NCBI GenBank assembly: GCA_021740105.1
Contig: JAIPAM010000006.1
Span: forward strand, 1 to 64,000
Direction of reading: 5' to 3'
From: Flavobacterium sp.
GTDB lineage: Bacteria; Bacteroidota; Bacteroidia; Flavobacteriales; Flavobacteriaceae
DNA: 64,000 nucleotides
Shown: one piece after another, positions 48,338-60,080 of the stretch
Layout: every line of letters starts with the position of its first letter
How positions within the stretch are numbered: position 1 is the first letter of the stretch
Notes under the pieces: generated by a model
The model's database searches: none
What the model was told of the DNA's origin: nothing
What the model saw: the letters and a program-made list of their open reading frames with translations, nothing else
Position numbers and translations under genes: made by a program

Positions 48338-49120
48338 ATGATACACTTTACCGTTTATGAAAAAGAGAAAGACGCCCAATGGGTTACTTTTGTTCATGGA
48401 GCGGGAGGTAGTTCCTCCATTTGGTTCAAGCAAATTCGAGATTTTCAAAAGCATTATAATGTTTTACTATTGGATTTAAGAGGTCATGGAAATTCCAACA
48501 AACAAATAAAAAAAGCTTTCAAACAAAAATATACTTTTTCTGCTTTAGCTAATGATATTTTAGAAGTATTAGATCATCTTAAGATTGAAAAATCACATTT
48601 TGTTGGAATATCTTTAGGCACCATTCTCATTCGACAATTGGCAGAAATTCATCCTGAAAGGGTTCAAAGTATGATTCTTGGAGGAGCAATTTTAAAGATG
48701 AATTTCAGATCTCAGATCTTAATGAGATTGGGTAATATGTTTAAATATGTTTTACCGTATTTAGTTTTATATAAATTCTTTGCTTTTGTAATCATGCCCA
48801 ATAAAAATCACAAACAATCTCGTTTGTTGTTTATCAATGAAGCCAAGAAATTATACCAAAAAGAATTTATCAAATGGTTTAAGTTAACCGCGGAGATCAA
48901 CCCAATTTTAAAGTGGTTTCGCCAAGAAGAATTGAGTATACCTACACTTTATATTATGGGTGAAGAGGATTATATGTTTCTCCCTTCTGTTAGGAAAGTG
49001 GTAGAGAAGCATTTTAAATCCTCTCAACTCTTTGTAGTTCAGCAATGTGGTCATGTAGTAAATATTGAACAGCCACTTACTTTTAATTCTACCGTAATTT
49101 CATTTTTAAATAAAGTATAA
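48338..49120 (+). CDS. alpha/beta hydrolase
   Basis: Start moved to MIHFTVYEKEKD; FVHGAGGSSSIW; SHFVGISLGTILIRQLA; CGHVVNIEQP. Confidence 0.9.
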   Translation: MIHFTVYEKEKDAQWVTFVHGAGGSSSIWFKQIRDFQKHYNVLLLDLRGHGNSNKQIKKAFKQKYTFSALANDILEVLDHLKIEKSHFVGISLGTILIRQLAEIHPERVQSMILGGAILKMNFRSQILMRLGNMFKYVLPYLVLYKFFAFVIMPNKNHKQSRLLFINEAKKLYQKEFIKWFKLTAEINPILKWFRQEELSIPTLYIMGEEDYMFLPSVRKVVEKHFKSSQLFVVQQCGHVVNIEQPLTFNSTVISFLNKV

Positions 49121-49246
49121 AAAAAACCACTCCCCGAAAGAAGCGGTTTAATTCCCTAATAACTTAATTTACTAATTTTAAACTACAGTACAAATATCTT
49201 TAGAGTTGGCAAATCTAAGGTTAAAATATAGTTATCAATTTGTTAT

Positions 49247-49978
49247 TTATTTTTTATCCTGCATTGAAAAAACAATTTGTAATAAGCTCGAAGTTCTCGA
49301 TTTTAAATTTATTCGAATGTCTTTTTCCTCAATTGCAATCATCGTAAATACCCCTTTCATCGTTTCTTTGGTAACATAATCTTTTAAATCAGGATTTACT
49401 TTTTTCACCATTGGAATAGAATTGTATTTCGAAATGATTTGATTCCAAATTTTATCAGCATTTACTTTGTTTAGCGAAGTGCTTATTACAGGGCTAAATT
49501 TATCGTACAAGGCAGTTGAAGTTGCAGTTTCTAAATAGGTCGTAGCCGCTTTTTCATTTCCCATTAAAATACTTTTTGCATCAGTAAAGGTCATGTTTTT
49601 TACCGCGTCTACAAATATTGGGGTTGCTTCCTTAACTGCATCTTCAGCAGCTCTATTTAAAACAACTAATCCTTGATCTGCCAAATTTGACATCCCTAAA
49701 TTTCGTAATGCTTTATCTACTTTCTGTAATTCAGCTGGCAGTAAAATCTTCACCAGTTCGTTTTTGTAAAATCCGTCTTCAGCTGTCAATTTTGATACTT
49801 GTTTTGTAATGCCATTATTCAATGCCTCCTTTAAACCTGCGCTAATATCAGGCAGCGTGTTTATTTTTGGAACATTTGTTACTTTTTGAATTTGACTCTC
49901 CGCTAATTTTTTTAAGTCACCAAATTGTGCAAAACTAAAAATCGGCACAAATAATAAGGAAATCAGAATTTTTTTCAT
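49247..49978 (-). CDS. DUF4197 domain-containing protein
   Basis: Signal peptide; ISAGLKEALNNGITKQVSKLTAEDGFYKN..KILLPAELQKVDKALRNLG. Confidence 0.88.
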   Translation of the reverse strand: MKKILISLLFVPIFSFAQFGDLKKLAESQIQKVTNVPKINTLPDISAGLKEALNNGITKQVSKLTAEDGFYKNELVKILLPAELQKVDKALRNLGMSNLADQGLVVLNRAAEDAVKEATPIFVDAVKNMTFTDAKSILMGNEKAATTYLETATSTALYDKFSPVISTSLNKVNADKIWNQIISKYNSIPMVKKVNPDLKDYVTKETMKGVFTMIAIEEKDIRINLKSRTSSLLQIVFSMQDKK

Positions 49979-50026
49979 TTATATTTTTTTTATTTCAACG
50001 CAAACTCTATACCATTTTTTTTATTT

Positions 50027-50091
50027 GGAGCTATTTCCTGCTATCCGCTATATCCAAGCAAGGGCTTGGGATATCGCTAGTATCAGGGCTA
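50027..50091 (-). repeat. intergenic hairpin repeat, copy 2 (minus orientation)
   Basis: Reverse complement TAGCCCTGATACTAGCGATATCCCAAGCCCTTGCTTGGATATAGCGGATAGCAGGAAATAGCTCC. Confidence 0.9.
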
Positions 50092-50225
50092 GGATTTCGG
50101 ATAATTAAAAAACATTGATAAAATCTGATTTTTTTCTATTATCATTAAGTATGTTTTTTTTAATAATTTATAAATAATTTTTAAAAAACTCGTAAATTGC
50201 ACCTTCAAAATTATCACATTCATAA

Positions 50226-53200
50226 ATGGTAGATCAAAAACCTTATATCCCTGTTCATAAAGTCCGAATTGTAACCGCTGCCTCCCTTTTTGATGGACAC
50301 GATGCTGCAATAAATATCATGCGTAGAATTATTCAATCTACCGGTGTAGAAGTAATTCACTTGGGTCACGATAGAAGTGTAGAAGAAGTAGTAAACACTG
50401 CAATTCAAGAAGATGCCAATGCTATTGCAATAACCTCTTATCAAGGGGGTCACAACGAGTATTTCAAATACATGTTTGACTTACTACAACAAAAAGGAGC
50501 GGAACACATCAAGATTTTTGGTGGTGGCGGAGGTGTAATTTTGCCTTCTGAAATAGCCGATTTACAGGCCTATGGGATCACCAGAATCTATTCCCCAGAC
50601 GATGGTCGTGCAATGGGTTTGCAAGGTATGATAAACGATTTGGTTCAAAAATCTGACTTTGCAATTGGAGATATTATCAATGATGAAGAAAATCATATAG
50701 AAGATAAAAATCCAAAAGCCATAGCAAGATTAATTTCCTCAGCAGAGAATTTCCCCGATGTTGCGAAACCATTTTTAGAGAAAATACAATTAAAGAATAA
50801 AAATTCAAAAACACCAGTTTTAGGAATCACGGGTACTGGAGGTTCAGGAAAATCCTCTTTGGTAGATGAATTAGTTCGTCGTTTTTTAATCGATTTTCCC
50901 GAAAAAACAATCGGATTAATTTCAGTAGATCCTTCTAAAAGAAAAACAGGAGGCGCATTATTAGGCGATAGAATTAGAATGAATGCAATTAATAATCCTC
51001 GAGTTTATATGCGTTCGTTAGCAACACGCCAATCTAATTTAGCACTTTCTAAATATGTAGCCGATGCAATTCAAGTATTAAAAGCAGCCAACTACGATAT
51101 TATTATTCTTGAAACCTCAGGAATCGGACAATCGGATACTGAAATTATGGATCATTCCGATGTTTCACTTTACGTAATGACACCGGAATTTGGAGCTGCT
51201 ACACAATTAGAAAAAATTGACATGCTTGATTTTGCTGATTTAGTTGCATTGAATAAATTCGATAAGCGTGGTGCTCTAGATGCACTTCGTGATGTTAAAA
51301 AGCAATACCAACGAAATCATAATCTTTGGGATGTAAACCCAGATGAAATGCCAGTTTTTGGCACTATCGCCTCTCAATTTAATGATCCCGGAATGAATAC
51401 GCTTTACAAATCTATAATGGATAAAATTGTAGAGAAAACCGATAGCGATTTAAAATCTACATTCAAAATCACTCGTGAGATGAGTGAGAAAATATTTGTA
51501 ATCCCGCCACATAGAACCCGTTATTTATCGGAAATTGCTGAGAACAATCGCAAATATGATGTAACTGCAATTGGACAACAAAAAGTAGCTCAGAAATTAT
51601 TTGGTATTTTTAAAACGATAGAAAGTATTTCTGGAATAGAACCATTACTTTCAAAAACAGGTATAGAGATTACCAATTCCAACAATTCAAATCAAGATGA
51701 TAAAGTATTAATTTCTCTATTATTAAGTCAGTTTGAGAAAATGAAAATGGACTTAGATCCTTATAATTGGGAGATCATTTTGAATTGGAATCATAAAATT
51801 GCAAAATATAAAAATCCGATTTACACTTTTAAAGTTCGTGACAAAGAAATTAATATTGCCACTCATACAGAGAGTTTATCGCATACTCAAATTCCCAAGA
51901 TTGCCTTGCCTAAATATGAAGCATGGGGTGATTTGCTGAAATGGAATTTGCAAGAAAATGTCCCTGGTGAATTTCCATTCACCGCAGGTTTGTATCCTTT
52001 TAAAAGAGAAGGGGAAGATCCATCGAGAATGTTTGCGGGTGAAGGTGGACCAGAAAGAACTAACAAAAGATTTCATTATGTAAGCGCGGGATTGCCTGCA
52101 AAACGACTTTCTACCGCTTTTGATAGCGTTACATTATATGGAAATGACCCTCACATTCGTCCGGATATTTATGGAAAAATTGGAAATGCCGGGGTTTCTA
52201 TTTGTTGCTTAGACGATGCCAAAAAATTATATTCCGGTTTCGATTTAGTTCATGCTTTGACTTCGGTAAGTATGACAATCAATGGTCCAGCACCAATGTT
52301 ATTAGGATTTTTTATGAATGCCGCCATTGATCAACAATGCGAAATTTATATCAAGGAAAACGGTTTAGAAAAAGAAGTTGAGAATAAAATAGAAGCTATT
52401 TACAAACAAAAAGGCACCGCCAGACCTCTATATCAAGGAGAACTACCTGAAGGAAATAACGGTTTGGGTTTAATGCTATTAGGCGTTACAGGTGATTTAG
52501 TTTTACCTGCAACAGTTTACAATGAAATTAAAGCAAAAACACTTTCACAAGTTCGTGGAACCGTCCAAGCCGATATTTTAAAAGAAGATCAAGCTCAAAA
52601 TACGTGTATATTTTCAACTGAATTTGCCCTAAGATTAATGGGTGATGTACAAGAATATTTTATAAAAAATAAAGTTAGAAATTTTTATTCGGTTTCTATT
52701 TCTGGTTATCATATTGCTGAGGCAGGTGCAAACCCAATTTCTCAATTGGCATTCACACTTTCTAATGGGTTTACCTACGTAGAATATTATTTAAGTCGCG
52801 GGATGGACATCAACGATTTCGGTCCTAATTTATCTTTCTTTTTCTCTAATGGAATCGATCCTGAATATTCAGTTATCGGTCGTGTAGCTCGAAAAATATG
52901 GGCAAAAGCCATGAAATACAAATACGGTGCAAATGAAAGAGCACAAATGTTGAAATATCACATTCAAACCTCGGGACGTTCATTGCATGCTCAAGAAATT
53001 GATTTTAACGATATTCGAACGACATTACAGGCATTATATGCCATTTACGACAACTGTAACTCATTGCACACCAACGCATACGATGAAGCAATAACCACTC
53101 CTACAGAGGAATCGGTTCGTCGTGCCATGGCAATTCAGTTGATCATTAATAAAGAATTGGGCTTAGCCAAAAATGAAAACCCAATTCAAGGAGCCTTCAT

Positions 53201-53654
53201 TATTGAAGAATTAACTGATTTAGTGGAAGCGGCAGTTTTAGAGGAGTTTGATAGAATCACCGAGCGTGGTGGAGTATTAGGTGCAATGGAAACCATGTAC
53301 CAACGATCTAAAATTCAAGAAGAAAGCTTGTATTATGAAACTTTAAAACACACTGGTGAATTTCCAATTATTGGAGTAAATACTTTTCTAAGTTCTAAAG
53401 GATCGCCTACTATTTTGCCTGCGGAAGTTATTCGGGCTACAGAAGTAGAAAAGCAATATCAGATTGACATGTTGAATAGTTTACATCAAACCAATGGCGA
53501 TAAAGTGAACCAGTATTTGAATGATTTACAAGATGCAGCTATAAAAAATGAGAATATATTTAATCATTTAATGGAAGCCACTAAAATTTGTTCGTTGGGT
53601 CAAATCACAAGTGCTTTATTTCAAGTTGGCGGACAATATCGACGCAATATGTAA
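50226..53654 (+). CDS. icmF: fused acyl-CoA mutase / G-protein chaperone (IcmF-like)
   Basis: N-term B12-binding [30 protein letters not shown]; GTPase [17 protein letters not shown] and NKFD; C-term mutase [31 protein letters not shown]. Confidence 0.92.
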   Translation: MVDQKPYIPVHKVRIVTAASLFDGHDAAINIMRRIIQSTGVEVIHLGHDRSVEEVVNTAIQEDANAIAITSYQGGHNEYFKYMFDLLQQKGAEHIKIFGGGGGVILPSEIADLQAYGITRIYSPDDGRAMGLQGMINDLVQKSDFAIGDIINDEENHIEDKNPKAIARLISSAENFPDVAKPFLEKIQLKNKNSKTPVLGITGTGGSGKSSLVDELVRRFLIDFPEKTIGLISVDPSKRKTGGALLGDRIRMNAINNPRVYMRSLATRQSNLALSKYVADAIQVLKAANYDIIILETSGIGQSDTEIMDHSDVSLYVMTPEFGAATQLEKIDMLDFADLVALNKFDKRGALDALRDVKKQYQRNHNLWDVNPDEMPVFGTIASQFNDPGMNTLYKSIMDKIVEKTDSDLKSTFKITREMSEKIFVIPPHRTRYLSEIAENNRKYDVTAIGQQKVAQKLFGIFKTIESISGIEPLLSKTGIEITNSNNSNQDDKVLISLLLSQFEKMKMDLDPYNWEIILNWNHKIAKYKNPIYTFKVRDKEINIATHTESLSHTQIPKIALPKYEAWGDLLKWNLQENVPGEFPFTAGLYPFKREGEDPSRMFAGEGGPERTNKRFHYVSAGLPAKRLSTAFDSVTLYGNDPHIRPDIYGKIGNAGVSICCLDDAKKLYSGFDLVHALTSVSMTINGPAPMLLGFFMNAAIDQQCEIYIKENGLEKEVENKIEAIYKQKGTARPLYQGELPEGNNGLGLMLLGVTGDLVLPATVYNEIKAKTLSQVRGTVQADILKEDQAQNTCIFSTEFALRLMGDVQEYFIKNKVRNFYSVSISGYHIAEAGANPISQLAFTLSNGFTYVEYYLSRGMDINDFGPNLSFFFSNGIDPEYSVIGRVARKIWAKAMKYKYGANERAQMLKYHIQTSGRSLHAQEIDFNDIRTTLQALYAIYDNCNSLHTNAYDEAITTPTEESVRRAMAIQLIINKELGLAKNENPIQGAFIIEELTDLVEAAVLEEFDRITERGGVLGAMETMYQRSKIQEESLYYETLKHTGEFPIIGVNTFLSSKGSPTILPAEVIRATEVEKQYQIDMLNSLHQTNGDKVNQYLNDLQDAAIKNENIFNHLMEATKICSLGQITSALFQVGGQYRRNM

Positions 53655-53663
53655 GCAGAGAAC

Positions 53664-53686
53664 CACTTTTTGCTTCGCAAAAAGTG
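53664..53686 (+). terminator. hairpin after icmF
   Basis: CACTTTTTGC TTC GCAAAAAGTG, perfect 10-bp stem, no U-run. Confidence 0.45.
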
Positions 53687-53779
53687 TGTGAATCGCTTAT
53701 CCCGCTTTAGCGGGATCTTTATCTTTATTGCTTTTTTCATAGTGAAAAGTGTGTGAATCGTTTATCCAGCTTTTTAGCG
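53680..53779. repeat. imperfect direct repeat downstream of icmF
   Basis: AAAGTGTGTGAATCGCTTATCCCGCTTTAGCG and AAAAGTGTGTGAATCGTTTATCCAGCTTTTTAGCG. Confidence 0.8.
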
Positions 53780-53978
53780 TTATTAATTTAATTTATCAAA
53801 ACTTCACAAAACTTCTCAAAGTTTAACAAAGCCAATCTAGGCTTCACAAATTTTAAATAGAGTTTTGTGTTTTTTTTGAGTCTTTCTTTGTGAATCTTCG
53901 TGTAATAATTTTAAGCTTATAAATGGGATAACTTTCAAAATGCATTATCTTTATAAAATTAAAATTCAATTTTTAAAA

Positions 53979-54551
53979 ATGAAAATAAAATTATTAATAG
54001 TCTTCACATTTTTATCAATAACCACTTTCGGACAACTTACGGGTATAGTCACGGGTTTGAATATTTCAAAACAGGCAGCTTTTAACGATACGGTTATTAA
54101 AGTTGTTTACAATAATAAAATTGCAAATAATCCGAATCCCCCTGCTCTTTTTTTTAATGGTAAATTAGTAAGCTATTCTTTATTATCTACCATAAATCCA
54201 GAGAATATATCGTCAGTAAATGTCATTAAAAAAGACACCATTATTGATTCTGTAAAATACTATAGCAAAATAATGATTCAAGGTAATTCAAACAATTATC
54301 ATAATTACATGAGTCTTAATGAATTCAAATCAAAATATGTTAGCCCAAGTGAAAATGAACCCGTTTTTCAAATTGATGGAACTATTGTAAACGATGATTA
54401 TAATGGTTATTTGATTGATGAAAAGAATATTCTTAGAGTTATAGTAACTCCTGTTGATAATCCAAAACAAAAAATAAAGATTGATTTTATCAATATATTG
54501 ACGAAATCTAAAAAGAATATTGAAGAAAGTGACCAAATAATAATTAGGTAA
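53979..54551 (+). CDS. secreted hypothetical protein with TonB-plug-like motifs
   Basis: Start moved to MKIKLLIVFTFLSITTFGQ; PALFFNGKLVSYSLLSTINPENISSVNVIKKD; EPVFQIDGTIVND. Confidence 0.65.
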   Translation: MKIKLLIVFTFLSITTFGQLTGIVTGLNISKQAAFNDTVIKVVYNNKIANNPNPPALFFNGKLVSYSLLSTINPENISSVNVIKKDTIIDSVKYYSKIMIQGNSNNYHNYMSLNEFKSKYVSPSENEPVFQIDGTIVNDDYNGYLIDEKNILRVIVTPVDNPKQKIKIDFINILTKSKKNIEESDQIIIR

Positions 54552-54554
54552 AGA

Positions 54555-55106
54555 CTATATTATTTTCTCCAATTTCAAATATCCGATATGCAACTCGTCT
54601 TCAATTGCATTATCAGTTTTTGTAATTTTTAACGCGAATTTTTCTTTTAATTCTGGGGTAAGAATATCCTCAATGTTGTAAATATCATCTACATCAATAC
54701 CATATTTATCATCTATGTGTGAAACTGCACCTTCAAAATCGAAGTGTTTATAAAAACTTGTTGCTTTTGCTTTTTTGGTAGCTTCCGCCAATGTAACTCC
54801 GGTTGTTACAATTTTATAATGATATTCCTCAAATTCATTTTCCTTATAACCACCCAGATTTATAAAGTAAAGCTGAGTAGTATTTGCAACTGAATTCTCT
54901 TTGGAAACAATTTCAATTTTATTATTGTCGACTATAGTTACTTCTCGCCAGGCATCAATATGGATTCTACCTTTGGCTTCAGGCCAAAAGGATTTTAACT
55001 GAGGAACCAACTCTTTTAATGAATTTCCAATTCCAAAAAAAATATCGTGTTGTTCGGTGAATCTCCCTTCAGGGCGACATCCCACCATTATCATATATAG
55101 TTTCAT
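54555..55106 (-). CDS. DUF1543 domain-containing protein
   Basis: KLYMIMVGCRPEGRFTEQHDIFFGIG; HIDAWREVTIVD. Confidence 0.85.
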   Translation of the reverse strand: MKLYMIMVGCRPEGRFTEQHDIFFGIGNSLKELVPQLKSFWPEAKGRIHIDAWREVTIVDNNKIEIVSKENSVANTTQLYFINLGGYKENEFEEYHYKIVTTGVTLAEATKKAKATSFYKHFDFEGAVSHIDDKYGIDVDDIYNIEDILTPELKEKFALKITKTDNAIEDELHIGYLKLEKII

Positions 55107-55206
55107 ACTTGCAAATGTACTTTATATTATTTTCATTAAAAAAATCATAATTTTTTTTTTTGGATTGATTTTTGAAATACTTTTGGCTTAACTAAATAAA
55201 TATATT

Positions 55207-55704
55207 ATGAAACGAATCATTTTACTTTTAGCAATTTCAGCATCTTTTTTATTTCAAGGTTGTACTACAAAAGAGGAAATCAGTGCAGATCTTCTAGCTG
55301 AAGTTTTCGAAGTTAGAACTTCATTTACTTCAGCGAATAACTATTCTAAACTAATTACTTTAAATCCACCAATTTACAGTTCAGATATGGTTTTAGTTTA
55401 TCGATCTTTTGACGTAATTAATAATCAAAATGTTTGGAGGCAATTACCGCAAACGGTTTATTTAGCTCAAGGTGAGTTGGATTACAATTTTGATTTCACA
55501 AGAAACGACATCAATTTATTCCTTGATTCTGACTTTGATCTTGCTACTTTAGGAACGGCTTGGTCTCAAAATCAACTTTTTAGAGTGGTAATTATCCCGG
55601 GATATTTTTCAAACAAATACAATAAAGCGGTAGATTTTAATGATTATAATGCAGTAGTAAAAGCATTTAATATCAAAGAAAATCAAATCAAAACTATTCA
55701 ATAG
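55207..55704 (+). CDS. lipoprotein, hypothetical
   Basis: MKRIILLLAISASFLFQGCTTKEE lipobox. Confidence 0.8.
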   Translation: MKRIILLLAISASFLFQGCTTKEEISADLLAEVFEVRTSFTSANNYSKLITLNPPIYSSDMVLVYRSFDVINNQNVWRQLPQTVYLAQGELDYNFDFTRNDINLFLDSDFDLATLGTAWSQNQLFRVVIIPGYFSNKYNKAVDFNDYNAVVKAFNIKENQIKTIQ

Positions 55705-55721
55705 ATTAAACGGATTAAGTA

Positions 55722-56804
55722 TTATTTAAAATACTTTTTTAATAATAGTTGAGCGGCTGCAAAAGGTGATATTTCATCATTTTGCACTGCTTTTTTATTT
55801 TCTTCTAATAACTTTTCTATTTCTGGATGATGGTAAAAATTCGTTTTCAATTGCTCATTTATGGTTTCTAGCATCCAATATTGATTCTGGTCTTTGCGTT
55901 TGTCAAAGAAGAAATTGTTCATTAGTGTTTGAGAAACATATTTATTTATCGTTTCCCAAACGTCTGAAATCCCTTCACGAGTAATCGAACTACAAGTGGA
56001 AGTAGTAGGAATCCATCCCGATTTTTTTGCAGGAAATAAATGCAATGCTCTACCAAATTCAACTTTCGCTAATTTTGATTTTTTTATATTATCACCATCT
56101 GCTTTATTAATCACAATAGCATCCGCCATTTCCATAATTCCACGTTTTATTCCTTGTAATTCATCTCCAGCTCCAGCGATTTTCAATAATAAAAAGAAGT
56201 CAACCATACTGTGAACAGCAGTTTCACTCTGCCCAACACCTACTGTTTCAATAATGATTGTATCAAAACCACAAGCTTCACAAAGGGTAATAGTTTCACG
56301 TGTTTTTCGAGCAACACCTCCTAGAGTTACTCCCGATGCCGATGGTCGAATATAGGCGTTTTTGTCTTTTACCAATTCTTCCATTCTGGTTTTATCACCC
56401 AAAATACTACCATGAGAAATGGTGCTGCTCGGATCAACTGCTAGAACGGCTACTTTTTTCCCTAAACTAGTTAAATATTTACCAAAGGCTTCAATAAAAG
56501 TACTTTTTCCAACGCCTGGAACCCCTGTAATACCTATCCGAATCGATTTATTGGCATGAGGCAAACAAGCATTTACTACTTCATTTGCTTTAATCAAATG
56601 TGAAACATTAGTACTTTCAACTAAGGTTATAGCGCGGCTTAAAGCAGTTATATTTCCACTTAAGATTCCTTCGATCAATTCTTTTGATGAAGGTTGTTTC
56701 TTTCTAAAATCGTGAATTTTGTCCACACCTTTAACACTGATCATTTCAGGAGGTGAAATTCCAGCTTTCTCGTGCAACGCCGACATTTTATTTTTTGAAT
56801 TCAA
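55722..56804 (-). CDS. meaB: methylmalonyl-CoA mutase-associated GTPase MeaB
   Basis: GITGVPGVGKSTFIEAFG; AVLAVDPSSTISHGSILGDKTRM; VVINKADGDN. Confidence 0.95.
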   Translation of the reverse strand: MNSKNKMSALHEKAGISPPEMISVKGVDKIHDFRKKQPSSKELIEGILSGNITALSRAITLVESTNVSHLIKANEVVNACLPHANKSIRIGITGVPGVGKSTFIEAFGKYLTSLGKKVAVLAVDPSSTISHGSILGDKTRMEELVKDKNAYIRPSASGVTLGGVARKTRETITLCEACGFDTIIIETVGVGQSETAVHSMVDFFLLLKIAGAGDELQGIKRGIMEMADAIVINKADGDNIKKSKLAKVEFGRALHLFPAKKSGWIPTTSTCSSITREGISDVWETINKYVSQTLMNNFFFDKRKDQNQYWMLETINEQLKTNFYHHPEIEKLLEENKKAVQNDEISPFAAAQLLLKKYFK

Positions 56805-56864
56805 GAAAATAGATTTTTGTAAAAATACTAATTATTTGTTATGCTGTAATTAATTTTTTTAAAT

Positions 56865-56933
56865 GGAGCTTTATCCTGCTCTCCTTCCAAATCCTCACTA
56901 AAAAGCTCGGGATTTTCCCTTCCATCAGGGCTA
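56865..56933 (-). repeat. intergenic hairpin repeat, copy 3 (minus orientation)
   Basis: Reverse complement TAGCCCTGATGGAAGGGAAAATCCCGAGCTTTTTAGTGAGGATTTGGAAGGAGAGCAGGATAAAGCTCC. Confidence 0.85.
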
Positions 56934-56966
56934 AAAAAAAGAGAACATTTACGTTCTCCATTTTTA
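56932..56966 (-). terminator. terminator downstream of SDR gene
   Basis: GAGAAC...GTTCTC hairpin followed by T-run on minus strand. Confidence 0.7.
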
Positions 56967-56985
56967 TTAAGTAGGTAAATAATAT

Positions 56986-57867
56986 TTATGAATTCTTTTT
57001 CGCTTTAATCATCATTTCAAGCATATCCCACATTTCTTCTGGAACGGCCTCTAATAAATTAAATTGTCCAGCTCCTTTTAACCATTCCCCGCCATCAATA
57101 ACGATGACTTCCCCATTTATGTATGCAGAAAAATCAGAAACCAAATAAGCAGCTAAATTGGCTAATTCTTGATGATCTCCCACCCGTTTCAAAGGCACTT
57201 TTTTGGATAAATCAAATTTTTCTTTTAAGTCTCCAGGTAGTAATCGATCCCAAGCTCCTTTTGTAGGAAAGGGTCCTGGCGCAATTGCGTTGGATCTAAT
57301 TCCGTATTTAGCCCATTCAACTGCTAAACTTCTTGTCATTGCTAACACACCTGCTTTTGCAGTCGCACTTGGAACCACATAAGCAGATCCTGTAAAAGCA
57401 TATGTTGTTACAATATTTAAAACCGTTGACGATTCTTGTTTGGTATCTATCCAGTGTTTTCCAAAAGCCAAAGTACAGTTTTTCGAACCTTTTAAAACGA
57501 TATCAATTATAGTATCAAAAGCATTTGCGGAAAGGCGCTCTGTCGGGGATATGAAATTTCCTGCTGCATTATTCAATAATACATCTACTTTTCCATATGC
57601 CTTTAAAACTTCTTGCAACATGGCTTCCACTTCTTCATAATGGCGAACGTCACATTGAACAGGAAGGCAAGTACCTCCAGTTTCAGCTTCCAATTCAGCC
57701 GAAGTAGTTTTTAATTTTTCTATATCTCGCGATGTAATTGCCACTTTAGCACCCAATTCCATGAAGTACTTGGTCATCGCTTTACCTAAACCACTTCCAC
57801 CACCTGTAATTACAATCACTTTATCCACGAGGGCATCATCACGAAGCATTTTTGCTGAAAAATTCAT
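56986..57867 (-). CDS. SDR family oxidoreductase, 2,4-dienoyl-CoA reductase-like
   Basis: Start moved to MNFSAKMLRDD; VIVITGGGSGLGKAM; VLLNNAAGNF; YVVPSATAKAGVLAMTRSLAVEW. Confidence 0.88.
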   Translation of the reverse strand: MNFSAKMLRDDALVDKVIVITGGGSGLGKAMTKYFMELGAKVAITSRDIEKLKTTSAELEAETGGTCLPVQCDVRHYEEVEAMLQEVLKAYGKVDVLLNNAAGNFISPTERLSANAFDTIIDIVLKGSKNCTLAFGKHWIDTKQESSTVLNIVTTYAFTGSAYVVPSATAKAGVLAMTRSLAVEWAKYGIRSNAIAPGPFPTKGAWDRLLPGDLKEKFDLSKKVPLKRVGDHQELANLAAYLVSDFSAYINGEVIVIDGGEWLKGAGQFNLLEAVPEEMWDMLEMMIKAKKNS

Positions 57868-57947
57868 AGTTTGTTTTTTAGAAATGTAAATATAAGAAAT
57901 AGTTTTGGTCATACATCTGAACCATTTTCAAAACCTGTCAGGTGTGG

Positions 57948-60080
57948 TTATTGTATTAAGATTTCTAAAATCTTAATCGCAGCTTCGCTAATTTTAGTAC
58001 CAGGACCAAATACAGCTACGGCACCTTTATCGAATAAAAACTGATAATCTTGCGCTGGAATTACACCACCAACCACCACCATAATATCTTCGCGTCCGTA
58101 TTTTTTTAGTTCTTCAATAACTTGTGGAACTAGTGTTTTATGACCAGCAGCCAAAGAGGAAACTCCTAAAATATGAACGTCATTTTCAATTGCTTGTTTT
58201 GCCGCTTCCGCTGGAGTTTGAAATAACGGACCTATATCTACATCAAAACCTACATCGGCATAACCGGTGGCCACTACTTTGGCACCTCGATCATGACCGT
58301 CTTGGCCCATTTTTGCAATCATAATTCTAGGACGGCGACCTTCTTGCTTTGCAAATTCGTCTGCCATCTGTTTTGCTTTCTCAAAACTACTGTCGTCTTT
58401 AATTTCTTTACTGTACACGCCGCTAAAGGATTTAATTTGAGCCTTATATCTTCCAAAAACAGTTTCTAAAGCATCGCTTATTTCGCCCAACGTGGCTCTA
58501 TATCTCGCTGCTTCAATTGCAATTTCTAATAAGTTGCCTTTTCCAGTTTTTGCAGTTTCAACTAATTGTTCTAATTTTTCTTTTACTTTGTTTGAATCTC
58601 TTGTTGCTTTTATTTGATGTAATTGTTCTACTTGTTCATTGCGAACCATCTCATTATCAACATCTAAAATATGTAAAGGATCTTCTTTTTCTAATCGATA
58701 TTTATTTATTCCAACAATAATATCTTGACCACTATCAATTCGTGCTTGTTTTCTTGCTGCTGCTTCTTCAATTCGAAGTTTTGGAATTCCGGCTTCAATT
58801 GCTTTGGTCATTCCTCCTAGTTCTTCAACTTCTTCAATTAATTTCCAAGCATTTTGAGCTATTTCATTGGTTAAACTTTCTACATAGTAACTTCCTGCCC
58901 AAGGGTCAACCGTTTTGGTAATTTTAGTTTCTTCTTGTAAATATATTTGTGTATTTCGTGCTATTCGTGCGGAGAAATCGGTTGGTAAGGCGATGGCCTC
59001 ATCCAAGGCATTGGTATGTAATGATTGTGTTCCTCCAAAAGCTGCTGCCGTTGCTTCAATGCAGGTTCGAGCGACGTTATTAAAAGGATCTTGTTCAGTT
59101 AAACTCCAACCTGAAGTTTGACAATGGGTTCTTAAAGCCAGTGATTTTTCATCCTTAGGATTAAATTGCTTTACCAATTTAGCCCAAATCATTCTTGCAG
59201 CTCGCATTTTAGCAATTTCCATAAAATGATTCATTCCAATTGCCCAGAAAAAAGAAAGGCGAGGGGCAAACTCGTCAATTTTCATTCCCGTTGAAAGTCC
59301 GGTTCGTATGTATTCCAATCCGTCAGCTAATGTATAAGCCAATTCAATGTCTGCGGTAGCTCCAGCCTCTTGCATGTGATATCCTGAAATGGAAATCGAA
59401 TTGAATTTTGGCATTTTTTTGCTAGTATACTCAAATATATCTGCAATAATTTTCATTGAAGGAGTTGGAGGATAGATATAGGTATTTCTAACCATAAATT
59501 CTTTCAAAATATCGTTTTGAATAGTACCAGAAAGTTGTTCTGGTGCTACTCCTTGTTCTTCTGCTGCAACAATATAAAAAGCCATTATTGGTAATACCGC
59601 TCCGTTCATTGTCATAGAAACCGACATTTCGTTCAAAGGAATTTGGTCGAATAAAACCTTCATATCTTCAACAGAATCAATCGCTACACCTGCTTTTCCA
59701 ACGTCACCAACCACACGTTCATGGTCTGAATCGTAACCGCGGTGAGTTGGTAAATCAAATGCAATAGAAAGTCCTTTTTGTCCCGCTGCTAAATTTCGTC
59801 TGTAAAAGGCGTTGCTTTCTTCGGCAGTTGAAAAACCTGCATATTGTCGGATAGTCCATGGTTTTCTAACAAACATTGTCGTATAAGGACCACGTAAAAA
59901 TGGGGCAAATCCAGCTCCAAAATCCAAGTGTTCTAAATTTTCAATATCGGATTTTGAGTAAAATGGATTTAGTAGAATATCTTCTGCAGTTTTAAAAGCT
60001 TCTGATTTCTTTTCAGCTCCTAAAACGCTATGATTCTCTTGTTCGAATAAAGTAATATGTTGTAAATCTTTTCTTTTCAT
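57948..60080 (-). CDS. mutB: methylmalonyl-CoA mutase, large/catalytic subunit
   Basis: [61 protein letters not shown]12 motif [30 protein letters not shown]. Confidence 0.97.
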   Translation of the reverse strand: MKRKDLQHITLFEQENHSVLGAEKKSEAFKTAEDILLNPFYSKSDIENLEHLDFGAGFAPFLRGPYTTMFVRKPWTIRQYAGFSTAEESNAFYRRNLAAGQKGLSIAFDLPTHRGYDSDHERVVGDVGKAGVAIDSVEDMKVLFDQIPLNEMSVSMTMNGAVLPIMAFYIVAAEEQGVAPEQLSGTIQNDILKEFMVRNTYIYPPTPSMKIIADIFEYTSKKMPKFNSISISGYHMQEAGATADIELAYTLADGLEYIRTGLSTGMKIDEFAPRLSFFWAIGMNHFMEIAKMRAARMIWAKLVKQFNPKDEKSLALRTHCQTSGWSLTEQDPFNNVARTCIEATAAAFGGTQSLHTNALDEAIALPTDFSARIARNTQIYLQEETKITKTVDPWAGSYYVESLTNEIAQNAWKLIEEVEELGGMTKAIEAGIPKLRIEEAAARKQARIDSGQDIIVGINKYRLEKEDPLHILDVDNEMVRNEQVEQLHQIKATRDSNKVKEKLEQLVETAKTGKGNLLEIAIEAARYRATLGEISDALETVFGRYKAQIKSFSGVYSKEIKDDSSFEKAKQMADEFAKQEGRRPRIMIAKMGQDGHDRGAKVVATGYADVGFDVDIGPLFQTPAEAAKQAIENDVHILGVSSLAAGHKTLVPQVIEELKKYGREDIMVVVGGVIPAQDYQFLFDKGAVAVFGPGTKISEAAIKILEILIQ

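Noticed and set aside
49118-49151. AAACCACTCCCCGAAAGAAGCGGTTT as terminator
   Set aside because: Stem has mismatches; too weak to report as a feature.
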